64,000 bases of DNA, from positions 1 through 64,000 of the forward strand of contig NZ_JAPSJL010000002.1 in assembly GCF_031178195.1 (NCBI RefSeq), written 5' to 3'. A program made the position numbers and the translations under genes. The stretch comes from Zhihengliuella sp. (lineage in GTDB: Bacteria > Actinomycetota > Actinomycetes > Actinomycetales > Micrococcaceae). A model generated the notes under the pieces. The model saw nothing but the letters and a program-made list of their open reading frames with translations. It did no database searches and was not told the DNA's origin. Each line of letters opens with the position of its first letter. Within the stretch, counting starts at the first letter, position 1. Below, piece by piece: positions 44,901 to 52,327 of the stretch.

Positions 44901-45385
44901 TCCACGCCTGGGTCGAGGAGCGATTCGGCAGCAGCGGCATGCTCGACATGGAGGAGTGGACCACCGCGGCCGACACCCACATCGACGACGCCTACGACCT
45001 CGAGGACATGAAGGCGGCCTTCCTGGCATCGGAGTGGGCGGACCGGCAGCCCGTGGAGGTCGAGGTCCCCTTCGAGACGAACATCGGCCCGGTCAACGTC
45101 CGTGGTCGGATCGACGCCGTCTTCGCCGAGCGGCGACCCGACGGCGAGCTCCACTGGACACTGGTGGACTGGAAGACGGGCCGCGTGCCGACTGGTCGGG
45201 AGGCCGAGGCGAAGGCGATCCAGCTCGCCGTGTACCGGCTCGGCTGGGCCCGCCTCCATGGTCTGGACGTCGACAGAGTCGACGCCGCGTTCTTCTATGT
45301 CACCCAGGGGCGGACACTGAGACCGCCGCGGCTGGCGTCTGAGGGAGAGCTCGAGGAGCTGATCGCCTCGGCGTTCCCCGACTGA
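41978..45385 (+). CDS. adnB: AdnB, helicase-nuclease subunit
   Basis: Partner of AdnA, 1135 aa. In mycobacteria the AdnB motor drives unwinding. The motor is canonical: Walker A GAGSGKTAT (41-49), GVTFTRKAAGELAHR, LLDEFQDTSHAQM (about 277-289), GDPNQSIYGFRGA, and later TIHASKGLEWDVVAVAGL. Residues 515-545 hold an acidic, Ser/Glu-rich insert. The C-terminal nuclease has the motif KGTAFHAWVEERFG (about 969), GRIDAVF, LVDWKTGR (about 1062) and QLAVYRLGW. GTG 41978 overlaps the adnA stop, so the subunits are made in step. Confidence 0.93.
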   Translation: MITSMRFTPEDLADRLGQFQPTEQQSAIISAPLEPMLVIAGAGSGKTATMADRVVWLVANGFVRPDEVLGVTFTRKAAGELAHRIRIQLMRLAEHGLIDGELDELGEPSVSTYHAYANSLVADHGMRIGIEPDAELLGSAQTWQLADRIVQEYDGDPAELQAARSTLTDAVVHFASECAEHLIAPGEAAAHLEAETARLDALPYLAGKEKDRAQAAEKIIGMLRTRAAVARLAERYAAAKRERSVLDYGDLVAFAARIARDVPAAREEERSRFKVVLLDEFQDTSHAQMVLFSSLFGDGHAVTAVGDPNQSIYGFRGASAGQLFRFPQEFPRVTESGREPAVAAHLTTAWRNSVNILEAANAVSAPLVRESERGGSIGVEPLVPSPVAGAGRVELARLPTSGEEMRWLGRRLQEARESALRETGTLPTAAVLFRRREELAEMAAALDELGMDYEIVGLSGLLALPEIVDMVATLRILVDPNRSDALLRLLAGARWRLGPADLLAFSEWAQALAWRRQRALAAPAPNPETSTESESDAAGPSAPPQEITDMASLVEALDELPPPGWTSRSGRSLTVAARERLGRFQQEVRYLRTFVDDDLLALLNEVERTLGLDIELAAKPGQDIHAARRSLDAFADVAATYRSTAAGTSLTGFLAWLDAAAEQEGGLPIPQGDTGSRAVQLLTIHASKGLEWDVVAVAGLNDSVFPTARDNRWSSGHQALPWPLRGDRHDLPQWDLDQPDLKSVLEAEKEFKGLVAAHVELEERRLAYVALTRARHLLIATCSVWCGSRSKPVGVSPFMQDLLPLTEGPTPRAVPSIWCADEDAPTENPYREEPLEAVWPFDPLEGPHVTRGGVELAPPPSRRPALEGAAARVRETAVALRAAAAGRTGAAATEVEHDEAAQRIATEEGRAWLAEAELLLKRQQRTAAPKEYELPRHVRASLFVDLASERQAVLAQLRRPVPRRPGLAARKGTAFHAWVEERFGSSGMLDMEEWTTAADTHIDDAYDLEDMKAAFLASEWADRQPVEVEVPFETNIGPVNVRGRIDAVFAERRPDGELHWTLVDWKTGRVPTGREAEAKAIQLAVYRLGWARLHGLDVDRVDAAFFYVTQGRTLRPPRLASEGELEELIASAFPD

Positions 45386-45444
45386 CGGCTCCGGGCGTCG
45401 ACCCGGTGTGGTCCTCGCCGGCCGCGGTTCCCGCTGGATCGTCG

Positions 45445-46827
45445 CTAGTCGTCGCGCTTCTTCGCGTGGATCTGGATGATCGGCATGTCGGAGGTGGCAG
45501 CCTCGGGCTCGGTCGGGGAATCCGGCGACGCAGGGTCCTCGGCGGCGGAATCGGTGTGTGCCGTGTCCTCGCCGGCCGGCTCGTTGCCCGCCGCACCGTC
45601 CTTGTCGGCCTCCGCCTCGGGGGCGTCTCCGGGGCCCGGCGCGGGGTCGTCGACCACCCCGTCTGGGCCCTTCGTCGCGCTCTCCGGCTCGGCGACGGGC
45701 GGGAGTTCCACGACTCGCCCCTCCGCCGGCGGTGCCGCGGCATCGGCCCCGCCGGGGCTGGGCGGGGTCTCCGCCGGGACGCTCCGGAGCGGCGTCGCCC
45801 CGGCGCCGGCCTCGTCGGCCGCGGTGGCCTGGGCACCGGCTTGAGCGGTGTCGGACTGCGCTGCCTCACCGGGGGTGTACCGCGGTGGCTCGACCACGCT
45901 GATCGGCTGCCCACCGTACTCGGCGATGTCCTGGTCGAGATCGATCAGCATCTGCTCCGCCTCGTGCACCCGCGCCTGCTCGCCCCCGGCCAACGCCTTG
46001 GACAGCCACTGGGCCAGTGCGAATTCGGCGGCCAGAGCGGCCCGCCGCATGATGTGGGGGTCGGACTTCTCGCCGCGTTCGGCGACGTAGGCCTCGACCA
46101 CGGCGTCGCTGAACGAGGGCTCGGATGCGGCCGCGAGCCAGGCGAGATCGTCGGCGGGGTCGCCGATACGCAGATCGGTCCATCCCGTGACGGCGGTGAC
46201 GGAGGAGCCCTTCACCAGGAGGTGGTCCTCGTGGAGGTCGCCATGGACGACCGTCGGATTGAACCGCCAGAGCCCCACGTCCTCGAGGGCGTGCTCCCAC
46301 CGTCGCAGCAGCCGAGAGGGGATCTTGCCCGTGGTGGCGGCCTGGTCCAGCTCGTTCAGACGGCGCTGGCGGAACTGGTCCGCCGAGTAGACCGGCAGGT
46401 CGGCGCGGTCGACGACTTCCTCCGGCAGGCTGTGGATCGCCGCGATGGCGCGGCCGATGTTCGCGGCCGTCGTGCCACCGGCGGCGATGAGCTCGTCCAG
46501 CGGCACCGCGAAGCCGTCGAGGTGGTTGTACACGAACGTCCGCAGCGGCCCCTGCCGGACCGTGCCCGCGATCGACGGGATCCGGAAGGGCAGGGCCGCC
46601 CGCACGGCGGGCGTGAACGAGCGCAGCGCGGCGAGCTCGGTCTCGAGCCGCATGCTGGCCTCGTCGTGCCGTGGTGCGCGGATCCGCCACTGGTTGTTCT
46701 GCGAGTCCCGGACCAGCGCCGAATCGAAGTCGTCGGCATCGTCAGCCAGCGCTGCGACGCCGACAGGGGAGAGCCCCGGGACGGCGGCCGTCGCGATGGC
46801 GGCAAGTTCCATGGGAGAGCGTTTCAC
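45445..46827 (-). CDS. APH-fold phosphotransferase with long disordered tail
   Basis: A 460-aa protein of the aminoglycoside/macrolide phosphotransferase superfamily. Kinase landmarks: VVHGDLHEDHLLVKGSS (Brenner catalytic loop, about 213-229) and DLRIGDPADDLAWLAA (about 237-252). The nucleotide-binding N-lobe is present but diverged (LVRDSQNNQWRIRAP). Residues from about 315 to 455 are low-complexity Ala/Pro/Glu, ending in IIQIHAKKRDD. Such proteins are often labelled macrolide phosphotransferase, but drug resistance is not shown; a small-molecule or maltose-type kinase is equally possible. GTG 46827 follows the TACGGT box by 6 nt. It is convergent with adnB and divergent from nudC. Confidence 0.75.
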   Translation of the reverse strand: MKRSPMELAAIATAAVPGLSPVGVAALADDADDFDSALVRDSQNNQWRIRAPRHDEASMRLETELAALRSFTPAVRAALPFRIPSIAGTVRQGPLRTFVYNHLDGFAVPLDELIAAGGTTAANIGRAIAAIHSLPEEVVDRADLPVYSADQFRQRRLNELDQAATTGKIPSRLLRRWEHALEDVGLWRFNPTVVHGDLHEDHLLVKGSSVTAVTGWTDLRIGDPADDLAWLAAASEPSFSDAVVEAYVAERGEKSDPHIMRRAALAAEFALAQWLSKALAGGEQARVHEAEQMLIDLDQDIAEYGGQPISVVEPPRYTPGEAAQSDTAQAGAQATAADEAGAGATPLRSVPAETPPSPGGADAAAPPAEGRVVELPPVAEPESATKGPDGVVDDPAPGPGDAPEAEADKDGAAGNEPAGEDTAHTDSAAEDPASPDSPTEPEAATSDMPIIQIHAKKRDD

Positions 46828-46833
46828 CCTTAC

Positions 46834-46839
46834 ACCGTA
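46834..46839 (-). promoter_or_regulatory. -10 box of APH-fold gene, leaderless type
   Basis: On the minus strand TACGGT lies 6 nt before GTG 46827, giving a leaderless start. Confidence 0.5.
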
Positions 46840-46883
46840 GTGTGCGACGGCGGCACCGGGCGGCCGACGGTGGCGGCGAGTCG

Positions 46884-46893
46884 CCAATATTGG
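46884..46893. promoter_or_regulatory. AT-rich palindrome in the APH/nudC divergent region
   Basis: ccaatattgg is a perfect 10-bp palindrome in an otherwise GC-rich divergent intergenic region. A regulator binding site is plausible but unproven. Confidence 0.3.
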
Positions 46894-46977
46894 GCAAACG
46901 TACAGGGGGCGCGCCTAGTCGACTTGTCGTCCTCCACAGGGGACTGGGCGCGAGCGCGGGAGCGGTGGCGCCCCGAG

Positions 46978-46990
46978 TACGGTAGGACCC
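46978..46990 (+). promoter_or_regulatory. -10 box of nudC, leaderless type
   Basis: TACGGT at 46978-46983 lies 7 nt before the nudC ATG. Confidence 0.55.
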
Positions 46991-48088
46991 ATGACTGCCC
47001 GTATCGAAGCATCCGGCATCGCGCCCTTGGCCTCCGGCGCGGCGGCCGCGGATCCGCTCGAGCGCCATTGCGCCGCGCGCGCCGCCGACGACTGGATGGA
47101 GCGGCTCGCCGCCGACGAGGGAACCCGCTATCTCGCCGTCTGGCCCCGGCGGGGCATCCTCGCCGTCCCGACGCGCGGGGACAGCTCGCACGGCGAAGCC
47201 CCACGCGGGAACTCGCCGCGCGGGGATCGGCTCGTGCTCACTCGCCAGGAGCCGTTCGCCGGGCAGCCGCCGACCGGTGCTCCGCTGCTGCGCGTCTATC
47301 TGGGCGAGGCGCGGATCCCGGACGCTCCCGGTGGCGAGGCGGCGTCGCACCACGTCGTCGCGGTGGTGCCCCTCGCGCCGGCGCACCCCCAATTCGACGG
47401 GGACTGCCTGGGTGTGCCGCGGCTCCCCGACGCGGAGAGCGCGGCCGACGTCGTCTGGTCCGGCCTGCGCGAGCTCGCGCCGGCCCTCGGACCGGCCGAG
47501 CTGGAACTCGTCCTGGCGGCTACGGCGATCGTCAACTGGCATCGCACCCATACGCACTGCCCGCGCTGCGGAACCGCCACCGCGGTCACCCAGAGCGGAT
47601 GGGTGCGCGTGTGCCCGGCCGACGGCAGCGAGCACTTCCCGCGCACGGATCCGGCCGTGATCGTGGCCGTCACCGATGCCGAGGATCGGCTGCTGCTCGG
47701 CGCGAACGCGGCCTGGGGCGGGCGGCGCTACTCGACGCTGGCGGGTTTCGTCGAGCCCGGGGAGACGCTCGAGGCAGCGGTCGTCCGGGAGATTCAGGAG
47801 GAGGCCGGGATCAGGCTCCACACCGTTCGCTACGCCGGCTCGCAGTCCTGGCCGCTCCCCGCCTCCCTCATGCTGGCCTTCACGGCCAGCACGGACGACG
47901 TCGAGCCCACGCCCGACGGCGAGGAGATCGTCGACCTGCGGTGGTTCACCCGGCAGGAGCTCGCCGCCGCCGTCGAGTCGGAGGAGATCGGCGTGCCCAC
48001 CCCGGCGTCCGTCGCCAGGGCGCTGGTGGAACTTTGGTACGGTGAGCCGTTGCCCGAACCGCGCCAGCCGGAGAATCAGAGCGAGTGA
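46991..48088 (+). CDS. nudC: NAD+ diphosphatase NudC
   Basis: Nudix hydrolase that cleaves NADH to NMNH and AMP and can remove NAD caps from RNA. 365 aa. The zinc ribbon is CPRCG (about 193-197) followed by VCPADG, with a Cys at the second pair. The Nudix box is GFVEPGETLEAAVVREIQEE (about 252-271), and the NudC-specific SQSWPLPASLM (SQPWPFPxS class) follows. The N-terminal 130 residues are diverged, with an S/G/R-rich insert at about 64-80. GTGA overlap couples it to uvrD2, as in mycobacteria (Rv3199c-Rv3198c from memory). Confidence 0.93.
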   Translation: MTARIEASGIAPLASGAAAADPLERHCAARAADDWMERLAADEGTRYLAVWPRRGILAVPTRGDSSHGEAPRGNSPRGDRLVLTRQEPFAGQPPTGAPLLRVYLGEARIPDAPGGEAASHHVVAVVPLAPAHPQFDGDCLGVPRLPDAESAADVVWSGLRELAPALGPAELELVLAATAIVNWHRTHTHCPRCGTATAVTQSGWVRVCPADGSEHFPRTDPAVIVAVTDAEDRLLLGANAAWGGRRYSTLAGFVEPGETLEAAVVREIQEEAGIRLHTVRYAGSQSWPLPASLMLAFTASTDDVEPTPDGEEIVDLRWFTRQELAAAVESEEIGVPTPASVARALVELWYGEPLPEPRQPENQSE

Positions 48089-50190
48089 GCACCGACCACC
48101 CCATCCTCAACGGACTCGACGCCGAACAGCGCGCCGTGGCCACCCACCTCGCGGGACCGCTGTGCGTCCTGGCGGGGGCGGGAACCGGCAAGACCCGCGC
48201 CATCACCCACCGGATCGCCTACGGGGTCCAGACGGGCGCCTACCAGGCCAACCAGGTCCTGGCCGTCACCTTCACCGCCCGCGCTGCAGCGGAGATGCGC
48301 ACGCGGCTGCGTGACCTCGGGGCTCCCGGCGTCCAGGCCCGAACGTTCCACGCCGCGGCCCTGCGCCAGCTCCAGTACTTCTGGCCCCAGTCCATCGGCG
48401 GCCAGATGCCGGCGATCATCGACTACAAGGCGCAGATGGTCGCCGAGGCCGCCCGGCGCCTGCGCATGAGCACCGATCGAGCCTCCATCCGCGACCTCGC
48501 CGCCGAGATCGAGTGGGCCAAGGTCTCGATGAACACGCCGGAGAACTACGTGGAGGCGGCCGCCGGACGGGCCGACGTCGCAGGCTTCGACAAGACGACC
48601 GTCGCCCGGATCTTCCAGTCCTACGAGGACGTGAAGACTGACCGGCACATGATCGACTTCGAGGACGTCCTGCTCCTCACCGTCGGCATCCTCGACACGG
48701 ACGAACGCATCGCCGCGCAGATCCGCAGCCAGTACCGGCACTTCGTCGTCGACGAGTACCAGGACGTCTCCCCGCTGCAGCAGCGGCTCCTGAACCTCTG
48801 GCTGGGGGACCGGGACGAGCTCTGCGTGGTCGGCGACGCCAGCCAGACCATCTACTCCTTCACCGGGGCCACGCCCGCCCACCTGCTCGAGTTCACGAAG
48901 TCCCATCCGGGAGCACCCGTCGTCAGGCTCGTCCGCGACTACCGCTCCACACCCCAGGTCGTGGATCTGGCCAATCGGCTCCTCAGCGGGCGCCGGATCG
49001 AGGCCGGGGTGCCGGACCGGGACGTCGTCTGGCCGGAGCCGCTGGAACTCGTCGCCCAGCGCGACGATGGTCCGCCGCCGTCGTTCCACGAGCTCGGGGA
49101 CGACGAGGCGGAGGGCGCGTTCGTCGCCCAGCGGATCCAGACGCTCATCGACGAGGGAACGAAACCCTCCGAGATCGCGATCCTGTACCGGACCAACGGG
49201 CAGTCGGAGACGTACGAGCAGGCGCTCGCAGCCGCAGGCATCGGCTACCAGCTCCGGGGAGGAGAGCGGTTCTTCCAGCGTCGTGAGGTCCGCGACGGCA
49301 TCCTCCAGCTCCGGGCCGCCTCCCGCCTGGACGCCGAGGGCAGCGTGACCCAGCAGGTCAAGGACATCCTGTCCTCGCTCGGCTACAGCGAGGCGCCGCC
49401 GGCAGCGTCGGGAGCGGTCCGCGAGCGCTGGGAGTCGCTCAGCGCGCTCGTCGCTCTCGCTGAGGAGCTGGAGCGCACGCGCTCGGGACCCGAGCAGTCG
49501 TTCACGCTGATGGAGTTCGTGGCGGAGCTCGACGAACGAGCGGCAGCGCAGCACGCGCCGACCGTCCAGGGCGTCACCCTGGCATCCCTGCACTCGGCCA
49601 AGGGGCTCGAATGGGACGCCGTGTTCCTCGTCGGGCTCAGCGACGGGCTGATGCCGATCTCCTTCGCCGATGACCAGGCCGGGTACGACGAGGAACGGCG
49701 CCTGCTCTACGTGGGCATCACCCGGGCCAGGATCCACCTGTCCCTGAGCTGGTCGCTCTCCCGGACGCCCGGCGGACGGGCGAGCCGCCGCGCGTCCCGA
49801 TTCCTCGACCGCCTCCGCCCCCGCGCCGAGGCCGCGGGGATCCCCGGAGCGAAGCCGGTCAAGCGGCGCCGTCAGGCGGGTCCTCCGACCTGTCGGGTCT
49901 GCGGCAGCCTGCTGTCGACGCCGGGTCAGCGCAAGGTCGGGCGTTGCAACGACTGCCCGGCCGGGTACGACGAGGCCGTGTTCGAGCAGCTCCGCGAATG
50001 GCGGCGCGCCACCGCGCTGGATGCGGCGGTACCGGCCTTCGTCATCTTCACCGATGCGACCCTCATCGCCATCGCCGAGCAGAACCCGCAGGATACGGCC
50101 GCCCTCGCGAAGATCCCGGGCGTCGGGCGCACCAAGCTCGAACGCTACGGGTCGGAGGTGCTCTCGATCCTGGGCGGCGCGGAGGCCTGA
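48085..50190 (+). CDS. uvrD2: ATP-dependent DNA helicase UvrD2
   Basis: SF1 helicase, 701 aa. Motor motifs: GAGTGKTRAITHRIAYG (31-47), AVTFTARAAAEM, HFVVDEYQDVSPLQQ (about 219-233), GDASQTIYSFTGA, and SLHSAKGLEWDAVFLVGL. The tail has the mycobacterial UvrD2 signature: a tetracysteine motif, CRVCG (about 603) and CNDC about 20 residues later, followed by an HRDC domain (about 630-701, ending VLSILGG). It begins with GTG overlapping the nudC stop. UvrD2 unwinds DNA in repair and replication and is essential in mycobacteria. Confidence 0.93.
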   Translation: MSTDHPILNGLDAEQRAVATHLAGPLCVLAGAGTGKTRAITHRIAYGVQTGAYQANQVLAVTFTARAAAEMRTRLRDLGAPGVQARTFHAAALRQLQYFWPQSIGGQMPAIIDYKAQMVAEAARRLRMSTDRASIRDLAAEIEWAKVSMNTPENYVEAAAGRADVAGFDKTTVARIFQSYEDVKTDRHMIDFEDVLLLTVGILDTDERIAAQIRSQYRHFVVDEYQDVSPLQQRLLNLWLGDRDELCVVGDASQTIYSFTGATPAHLLEFTKSHPGAPVVRLVRDYRSTPQVVDLANRLLSGRRIEAGVPDRDVVWPEPLELVAQRDDGPPPSFHELGDDEAEGAFVAQRIQTLIDEGTKPSEIAILYRTNGQSETYEQALAAAGIGYQLRGGERFFQRREVRDGILQLRAASRLDAEGSVTQQVKDILSSLGYSEAPPAASGAVRERWESLSALVALAEELERTRSGPEQSFTLMEFVAELDERAAAQHAPTVQGVTLASLHSAKGLEWDAVFLVGLSDGLMPISFADDQAGYDEERRLLYVGITRARIHLSLSWSLSRTPGGRASRRASRFLDRLRPRAEAAGIPGAKPVKRRRQAGPPTCRVCGSLLSTPGQRKVGRCNDCPAGYDEAVFEQLREWRRATALDAAVPAFVIFTDATLIAIAEQNPQDTAALAKIPGVGRTKLERYGSEVLSILGGAEA

Positions 50191-50238
50191 TCGGCCCGCT
50201 CGCACCGGAGACGGGGTGCGGGAGGCGACCGGGCGTTC

Positions 50239-51444
50239 TCAACCGGCCGGGATGCACAGGCACCCCGGCCGCGGGGCGACGTCGTCGTAGCGCAGGCCGC
50301 CGGTGGCCAGATCCACGCCGATGATCCGAGCGGCCGAGGCCGGCACGTTGACGGCATCCACGGCCATCAGCACGTGCATGGCGGCCAGGCTGCCCACGGT
50401 CGCGGCGAGCGTCAGCTCCAGTTCCGTGGGGCGCGGCAGGCACGGGAGTGCCGTCCGCTCCGCCCGCAGCCGATCCAGTGCCCGGTTGCCGCACTCCCGG
50501 CAGGGAGTCAGCCCGGGCACGTGCAGCGGACCGATACTGGCCGTCCCGTCGCCGTGCTCGAGCGGCAGGAGCAGCCAGTGCTCGGGCGGCTCGTCCACCG
50601 CGGCGGCCGACTGGGCGGCCCCCGGCGCTCCACCGTGCCGGGACGAGGAGAGGAGGACCACCGTGGTCGCCTCCGATGCCGTATCGAGCGTGCCGCGCCC
50701 GGTCGTCGCATCGGCGCTCTGCCGCCGCGAGGGGGACGGGGCACGGTCCGGCAGGTCGGCGCAGAGCCGGGCGTCCGGGTGGCGGGCGGCGAGGGCGCGG
50801 AGCAGCTCGCTGCCGCGCGGGCGGCCGATCCGGTTCCGGCTCAGGAGTCCGGTCAGGGCGTCCTGCGGGGTCACGGAGCCTGCGTCGCGCACCACGAGCG
50901 TGCCGATGCCTGCGCCGAGGAGCAGATCGGCGGCGTACTGGGCGGCGCGCGGTGCGCCCTCCAGGACGACGACGGCCTCCGCCCGGCGCTGCAGGCCGCG
51001 CCCGGCGTGTTGGTCGTAGGCGACGGACCAGTGGGCGATGTCCGGTGCGAGCCCGAGCCGGGTCCCGGTGCGCGCCGGGCCGGGCGGGACCGGCACCAGA
51101 GCCGGGGCCAGCAGCGCGTCGAGCTCGCGGCAGCGCTCGGGTGGCGGGTAGCCGGGGTCGGCCACGAGGGGCGGAGCCGAGCGGGAGCTGCGGTGGGCGA
51201 GGGCCGTCGCGTAGGCGTGGTCGGCATCGTCGAGCCCCTGCAGTTCCAGGGCGGTTCGGCCGCCGCCGATCCGCAGGCAGTCGCCGTCGCGCTGCAGGGC
51301 GAAGCCCGGATTGAGGCAGCGCCGTGGCGGGTGCTGCATCCCGAGCGGGGGCGCGGCATACCCGGCCGGTCCTGCGGGACCGGCGGGGGCGGGCCGCAGA
51401 CGGGACGGTGGGGGAGGCGGTGCGGGTGTGACGGGGATGCTCAT
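50239..51444 (-). CDS. Degenerate E1/ThiF-like protein
   Basis: A 401-aa protein whose middle resembles a ThiF/MoeB Rossmann domain (AVVVLEGAPRAAQYAADLLL, then GIGTLVVRDAGSVTPQDAL), but the nucleotide loop GxGxxG is missing: EGAPRAA stands in its place and the DDD/R residues of MoeZ are not seen. The C-terminal half keeps a CRECG motif and a final CLCI, which could hold zinc. The first 40 residues are Pro-rich. An in-frame upstream start at 51492 would add 16 residues. It is convergent with uvrD2 and divergent from the YgjP-like protease. Function is unknown; I infer a pseudo-E1 or adaptor. Confidence 0.65.
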   Translation of the reverse strand: MSIPVTPAPPPPPSRLRPAPAGPAGPAGYAAPPLGMQHPPRRCLNPGFALQRDGDCLRIGGGRTALELQGLDDADHAYATALAHRSSRSAPPLVADPGYPPPERCRELDALLAPALVPVPPGPARTGTRLGLAPDIAHWSVAYDQHAGRGLQRRAEAVVVLEGAPRAAQYAADLLLGAGIGTLVVRDAGSVTPQDALTGLLSRNRIGRPRGSELLRALAARHPDARLCADLPDRAPSPSRRQSADATTGRGTLDTASEATTVVLLSSSRHGGAPGAAQSAAAVDEPPEHWLLLPLEHGDGTASIGPLHVPGLTPCRECGNRALDRLRAERTALPCLPRPTELELTLAATVGSLAAMHVLMAVDAVNVPASAARIIGVDLATGGLRYDDVAPRPGCLCIPAG

Positions 51445-51603
51445 CCCGGCATCGTTGCACGCTTCGCGTCGGGGGCGTGGGGTTATCCACAACCGGGCGT
51501 CGAGATGCGGGACCCCGGACGGCCCGACTGTAGATTCTCAAGTGGTCGAGAGCACTGGGCGGTCCGTGAGGGGCCGCCCGGGGAACAACGAGGAGGACGG
51601 GCC

Positions 51604-52314
51604 ATGGCACTGCAGGTCATCCGCGAGTACCGGATCGACGACGGCACGCCCGTCCGCATCCTGGCGTCGACGCGGAGGAACAAGTCTGTGGCGGCCAAGT
51701 GGCGCGGTGCCGCCATCGAGGTCACCGTGCCGGCCTGGATGAGCGAGGACGCGCAGGCGCGCCACGTCGACTCGCTGCTACGGCGCATGCGCTCGAAGCG
51801 CGGTCTCGCGGCGCACCGGCGCAGCGACGACGCCCTGCTCCAGCGGGCCCGGCGGCTGGATGTCGAGTACCTGCACGGGTTGGCGCGCCCCGAGGTCGTC
51901 CGCTGGGTGACGAATCAGAATTCGCGGTGGGCGTCCGCGACGAGTGCGCGCAAGTCGATCAGGGTGTCGCACCGACTCAAGGGCGCCCCGGACTACGTGC
52001 TCGATGCGGTTCTCGTCCACGAGCTCTCGCACCTGATCGCCACTGACGGCCACGGCCCCCAGTTCCGTGCCCTCGAACGGCGCTACCCGCGTCTGGAGGA
52101 GGCCAATGCCTTCCTCGCGGGGGCGAGCTTCGCCTGGGGCACGGCCACCGGGGACAGCACTCCCGGGCTCGACGACGACCCCGACGAAGACGACCCCGAC
52201 GACGAGGACGCCGATGGCCCGGACGCCGATGGCTCGGACACGGCGGAGAGCGCCGGGCCGGCACCCGGCAGCCGGCCGAATGCCGACGGGCTGGACCTGA
52301 ACGGCTGGCTCTAG
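51604..52314 (+). CDS. M48/YgjP-type metallopeptidase
   Basis: A 236-aa protein with the zinc motif VLVHELSHLIATDGHGPQF (HELSH at about 139-143) typical of YgjP/SprT-like (DUF45) peptidases, preceded by NQNSRWASATSARKSIRVSHRL (about 102-123), a strong family pattern. The C-terminal 50 residues are very acidic (Asp-Pro-Asp repeats) and then Gly/Pro-rich. GAGGAGG lies 8 nt before the ATG. The substrate is unknown. Divergent from the E1-like gene. Confidence 0.83.
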   Translation: MALQVIREYRIDDGTPVRILASTRRNKSVAAKWRGAAIEVTVPAWMSEDAQARHVDSLLRRMRSKRGLAAHRRSDDALLQRARRLDVEYLHGLARPEVVRWVTNQNSRWASATSARKSIRVSHRLKGAPDYVLDAVLVHELSHLIATDGHGPQFRALERRYPRLEEANAFLAGASFAWGTATGDSTPGLDDDPDEDDPDDEDADGPDADGSDTAESAGPAPGSRPNADGLDLNGWL

Positions 52315-52327
52315 GTGCCTCCGGGGC

